Below, piece by piece: positions 62,111 to 64,000 of a stretch of 64,000 bases of DNA. The stretch lies in NCBI GenBank assembly GCA_021776415.1, contig JAJFFY010000045.1:1-64000 (forward strand). Direction: 5' to 3'. The position numbers and the translations under genes were made by a program. Each line of letters opens with the position of its first letter. Positions within the stretch are counted from its first letter, which is position 1. The stretch comes from Hyphococcus sp. (GTDB lineage: Bacteria > Pseudomonadota > Alphaproteobacteria > Caulobacterales > Parvularculaceae). Under the pieces are notes generated by a model. That model saw nothing but the letters and a program-made list of their open reading frames with translations, ran no database searches and was not told the DNA's origin.

Positions 62111-64000
62111 ATGGCGGATTTCAAATATCGCGCGTTTATCAGCTACTCCCACGCTGATCATGACTGGGGCGTATGGCTGCACAAGAAGCTTGAGCGATTC
62201 AGAACGCCGAAACAGCTTGTCGGGCGCGAGACAGCGATTGGCGAAGTTCCGCGCCGACTTGGGCGCGTCTATCGCGACGAGGCGGAGGAAGGCGCCGCCC
62301 ATGACCTCGGCGAACGCATTGAGCGCGCCCTCACCTCTTCCGATGCACTGATTGTGGTTTGCAGCCCTGCCTCTGCAAAGTCGAAATGGGTCAATCAGGA
62401 AATCATTCGCTTCAAACAACTCGGCCGCGAGCATCGAGTTTATCCAATACTTGTCGATGGCGAACCGCACGCAGACGATCCGGCCGAGGAGTGTTTTCCG
62501 GACGCGCTGAACTATCGGCTCGGCCCCGACGGCAAGCTCTCCAACGACCCCGCCGACCCGCTCGCCGTCGACATCCGAAAATTCGGTCGCGACGACACAG
62601 TGCTGCGGCTTGCGAGCGGCATCCTCGACATCGATTATGATGACCTCAAACAGCGCGACGTAATCCGCCAGCGGCGGGAGCGCCGGCGCGCGCAGGGCGT
62701 ATTCGTTGCTGGTTTGGTGCTGGTGCTTGCCGCTTTGGTAGGCGGTGTCGGCGTATATTTATTGTCAAATGAGGTTTCAGAGCGGACATCGCAGTTGTTT
62801 GCGACGACGGCGGAAGAATTGAACAATCAAGGAGATCACGCCAAAGCCACACTGGTGGCGCTCGCAGCTGCGCCCTCAGGCGAGGGAGGGGCTGGTTTTG
62901 ACAGCACCGAAGCACGCGTGCAGCTTGATCGCGCTTATATCGATGACAGGTTGCGATTGGTATTCCGGTCCCAAAATTACCTATTTGATCGTGCCTCCTT
63001 TTCCCCTGATGGTGCGCGCATAGTCACTGTATCCAAATATAACGAGGCGCAAGTGCGCGATATCAAAACTGGGCAGCGTATTGGCGCCTCCATGCGTCAT
63101 CGCGACAAAATTCACGCTGCTGTCTTTTCTGCAGATGGAACACGAATCGTCACTGCGTCTAAGGACAGATCGGCAAGGCTTTGGAATGCTGAGACCGGTG
63201 AGCCCAGCGGCGCTCCGCTGCTTCATGACAGCGATGTTAGAATCGCAAAGTTTTCGCCTGATGGAACACGAGTCCTTACCGCTTCATTCAGTAGTACGGC
63301 AAGGCTCTGGAACGCCATGACCGGCGCGCCCATTATCGAGCTCATAGGAGCAGTTTTCAGTGCTGATTTCTCACCCGATGGAACGCGTATCGTCACCCAC
63401 AATCGCGACGGAACAGCACAATTATGGAACGGTTTGACAGGAGATCAAATTACCGTTCTCCATGAGAGGTGGGGCGAAACGGGGTGGATCAACCAGGATT
63501 ATGTCAAATCAGCTGAATTTTCTCCGGATGGAAGTCGCATTTTGACTGTGGACGTGAGCCGTCGTCCGGCACGGTTATGGAACGGTGAAACTGGCGAGCC
63601 CATAGGCGAGCCCATGGATCATAATAATTTTCGGGTGCGCAGTGCCACTTTCTCGCCGAATGGGACGCGCATCGTGACCGTTTCTCAAGATGGCAGTGCG
63701 CTACTTTGGAACGGCGCAACCGGCGCGCCCATAGGTGAGCCTATGCGCCATAGGAGTGACGTGAAAAGGGTCAAGTTTTCGCCTAACGGAACACAGATAT
63801 TCACCGCCGCTGACAATGGCAGTGTGCAGGTTTGGGATGGCGAAACCGGTGCTCCTATTGGCAACGACATAGGCCAAGACCTTTTGCAATTCCCTATTGC
63901 GTATTCCCCCAATGGCAGAACTGTCGTTACGGCGGCATCAAATCGAACCATGCAACTTCGGAGCGCTAAAACCGGCACACCCCTCGGAAAGTTGATGTTC
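62111..64000 (+). CDS. TIR domain - transmembrane - WD40 repeat protein (runs off right edge)
   Basis: The frame is open for 630 codons to the edge of the window. The TIR domain begins MADFKYRAFISYSHADHDWG and continues with VYRDEAEEGAAHDLG and LIVVCSPASAKSKWVNQEII (probable catalytic E97). A basic stretch (QRRERRRAQ) leads into a membrane helix at about 196-218. WD40 blades follow from about residue 290; at least eight are visible, most with the pattern FSPDGTRIVT then ARLWN-x-x-TGEP. The blades are unusually alike. Architecture matches the protein at 51972, which has more diverged blades. It ends the plus-strand run caspase - membrane protein - TIR-WD40. Confidence 0.9.
   Translation, partial: MADFKYRAFISYSHADHDWGVWLHKKLERFRTPKQLVGRETAIGEVPRRLGRVYRDEAEEGAAHDLGERIERALTSSDALIVVCSPASAKSKWVNQEIIRFKQLGREHRVYPILVDGEPHADDPAEECFPDALNYRLGPDGKLSNDPADPLAVDIRKFGRDDTVLRLASGILDIDYDDLKQRDVIRQRRERRRAQGVFVAGLVLVLAALVGGVGVYLLSNEVSERTSQLFATTAEELNNQGDHAKATLVALAAAPSGEGGAGFDSTEARVQLDRAYIDDRLRLVFRSQNYLFDRASFSPDGARIVTVSKYNEAQVRDIKTGQRIGASMRHRDKIHAAVFSADGTRIVTASKDRSARLWNAETGEPSGAPLLHDSDVRIAKFSPDGTRVLTASFSSTARLWNAMTGAPIIELIGAVFSADFSPDGTRIVTHNRDGTAQLWNGLTGDQITVLHERWGETGWINQDYVKSAEFSPDGSRILTVDVSRRPARLWNGETGEPIGEPMDHNNFRVRSATFSPNGTRIVTVSQDGSALLWNGATGAPIGEPMRHRSDVKRVKFSPNGTQIFTAADNGSVQVWDGETGAPIGNDIGQDLLQFPIAYSPNGRTVVTAASNRTMQLRSAKTGTPLGKLMF

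Overview
The window looks like a chromosome segment of an alphaproteobacterium. The evidence is the nuoA-B-C-D order with alphaproteobacterial-type subunits, two CCA-encoding tRNA genes, an EgtB-type ergothioneine enzyme, and GC-rich housekeeping genes next to more AT-rich acquired blocks. A Parvularculales or Hyphomonadaceae-like marine lineage is my guess; no rRNA is present to settle it.

Layout. (1) 1-4.75 kb: probable right end of an integrated element. It holds the start of a HigB-type toxin running off the left edge, a DUF4153 membrane protein, and a tyrosine integrase facing an intact tRNA-Thr(TGT). (2) 4.8-19.3 kb: ordinary chromosome. It holds a lipoprotein cytochrome c, a class II aldolase-like protein, egtB, an NAD kinase, a degenerate EAL protein, the nuoABCD cluster on the minus strand (with a 74-aa membrane protein and a GFA protein inserted and a TonB-C-like protein and a small CxxC protein after nuoD), a second lipoprotein cytochrome c, an aminotransferase plus aldehyde dehydrogenase pair, and tRNA-Ile2(CAT). 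(3) 19.6-28.8 kb: a copper/silver export block with a P1B-ATPase, two small secreted proteins and a CusC-CusB-CusA RND efflux operon whose adaptor carries a fused CusF-like domain. (4) 29-47.6 kb: an accessory region rich in secreted or membrane hydrolases, bracketed by two paralogous TetR plus metallo-beta-lactamase modules that share a palindromic operator. It also holds a 3' fragment of tRNA-Tyr (an attachment-site scar), a GH19/peptidoglycan-binding lysin, a GNAT pseudogene, CocE-like, class C beta-lactamase-like, CPBP and amidohydrolase genes, and two membrane AraC regulators. (5) 47.9-51.1 kb: remains of a mobile element: a Fic pseudogene, an AlpA-like regulator, a frameshifted element gene and a second integrase. 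(6) 51.5-64 kb: a compact cluster of conflict or defence type.

The last cluster is the most interesting part. On the minus strand it encodes a RipA-family small membrane protein, a TIR-TM-WD40 protein, a TIR-TM-SH3-SUMF1 protein, an exported protein of unknown family, and a trypsin-like protease without an obvious signal peptide. Divergent from these, on the plus strand, are a caspase-like protease, a small multi-span membrane protein and a second TIR-TM-WD40 protein that runs off the right edge. Three TIR proteins, two protease types and several membrane anchors in one 12.5-kb block beside an integrase suggest a multi-effector, membrane-associated immunity or regulated cell-death system. This is inferred from domain content and gene neighbourhood; nothing in the sequence proves an antiviral role.
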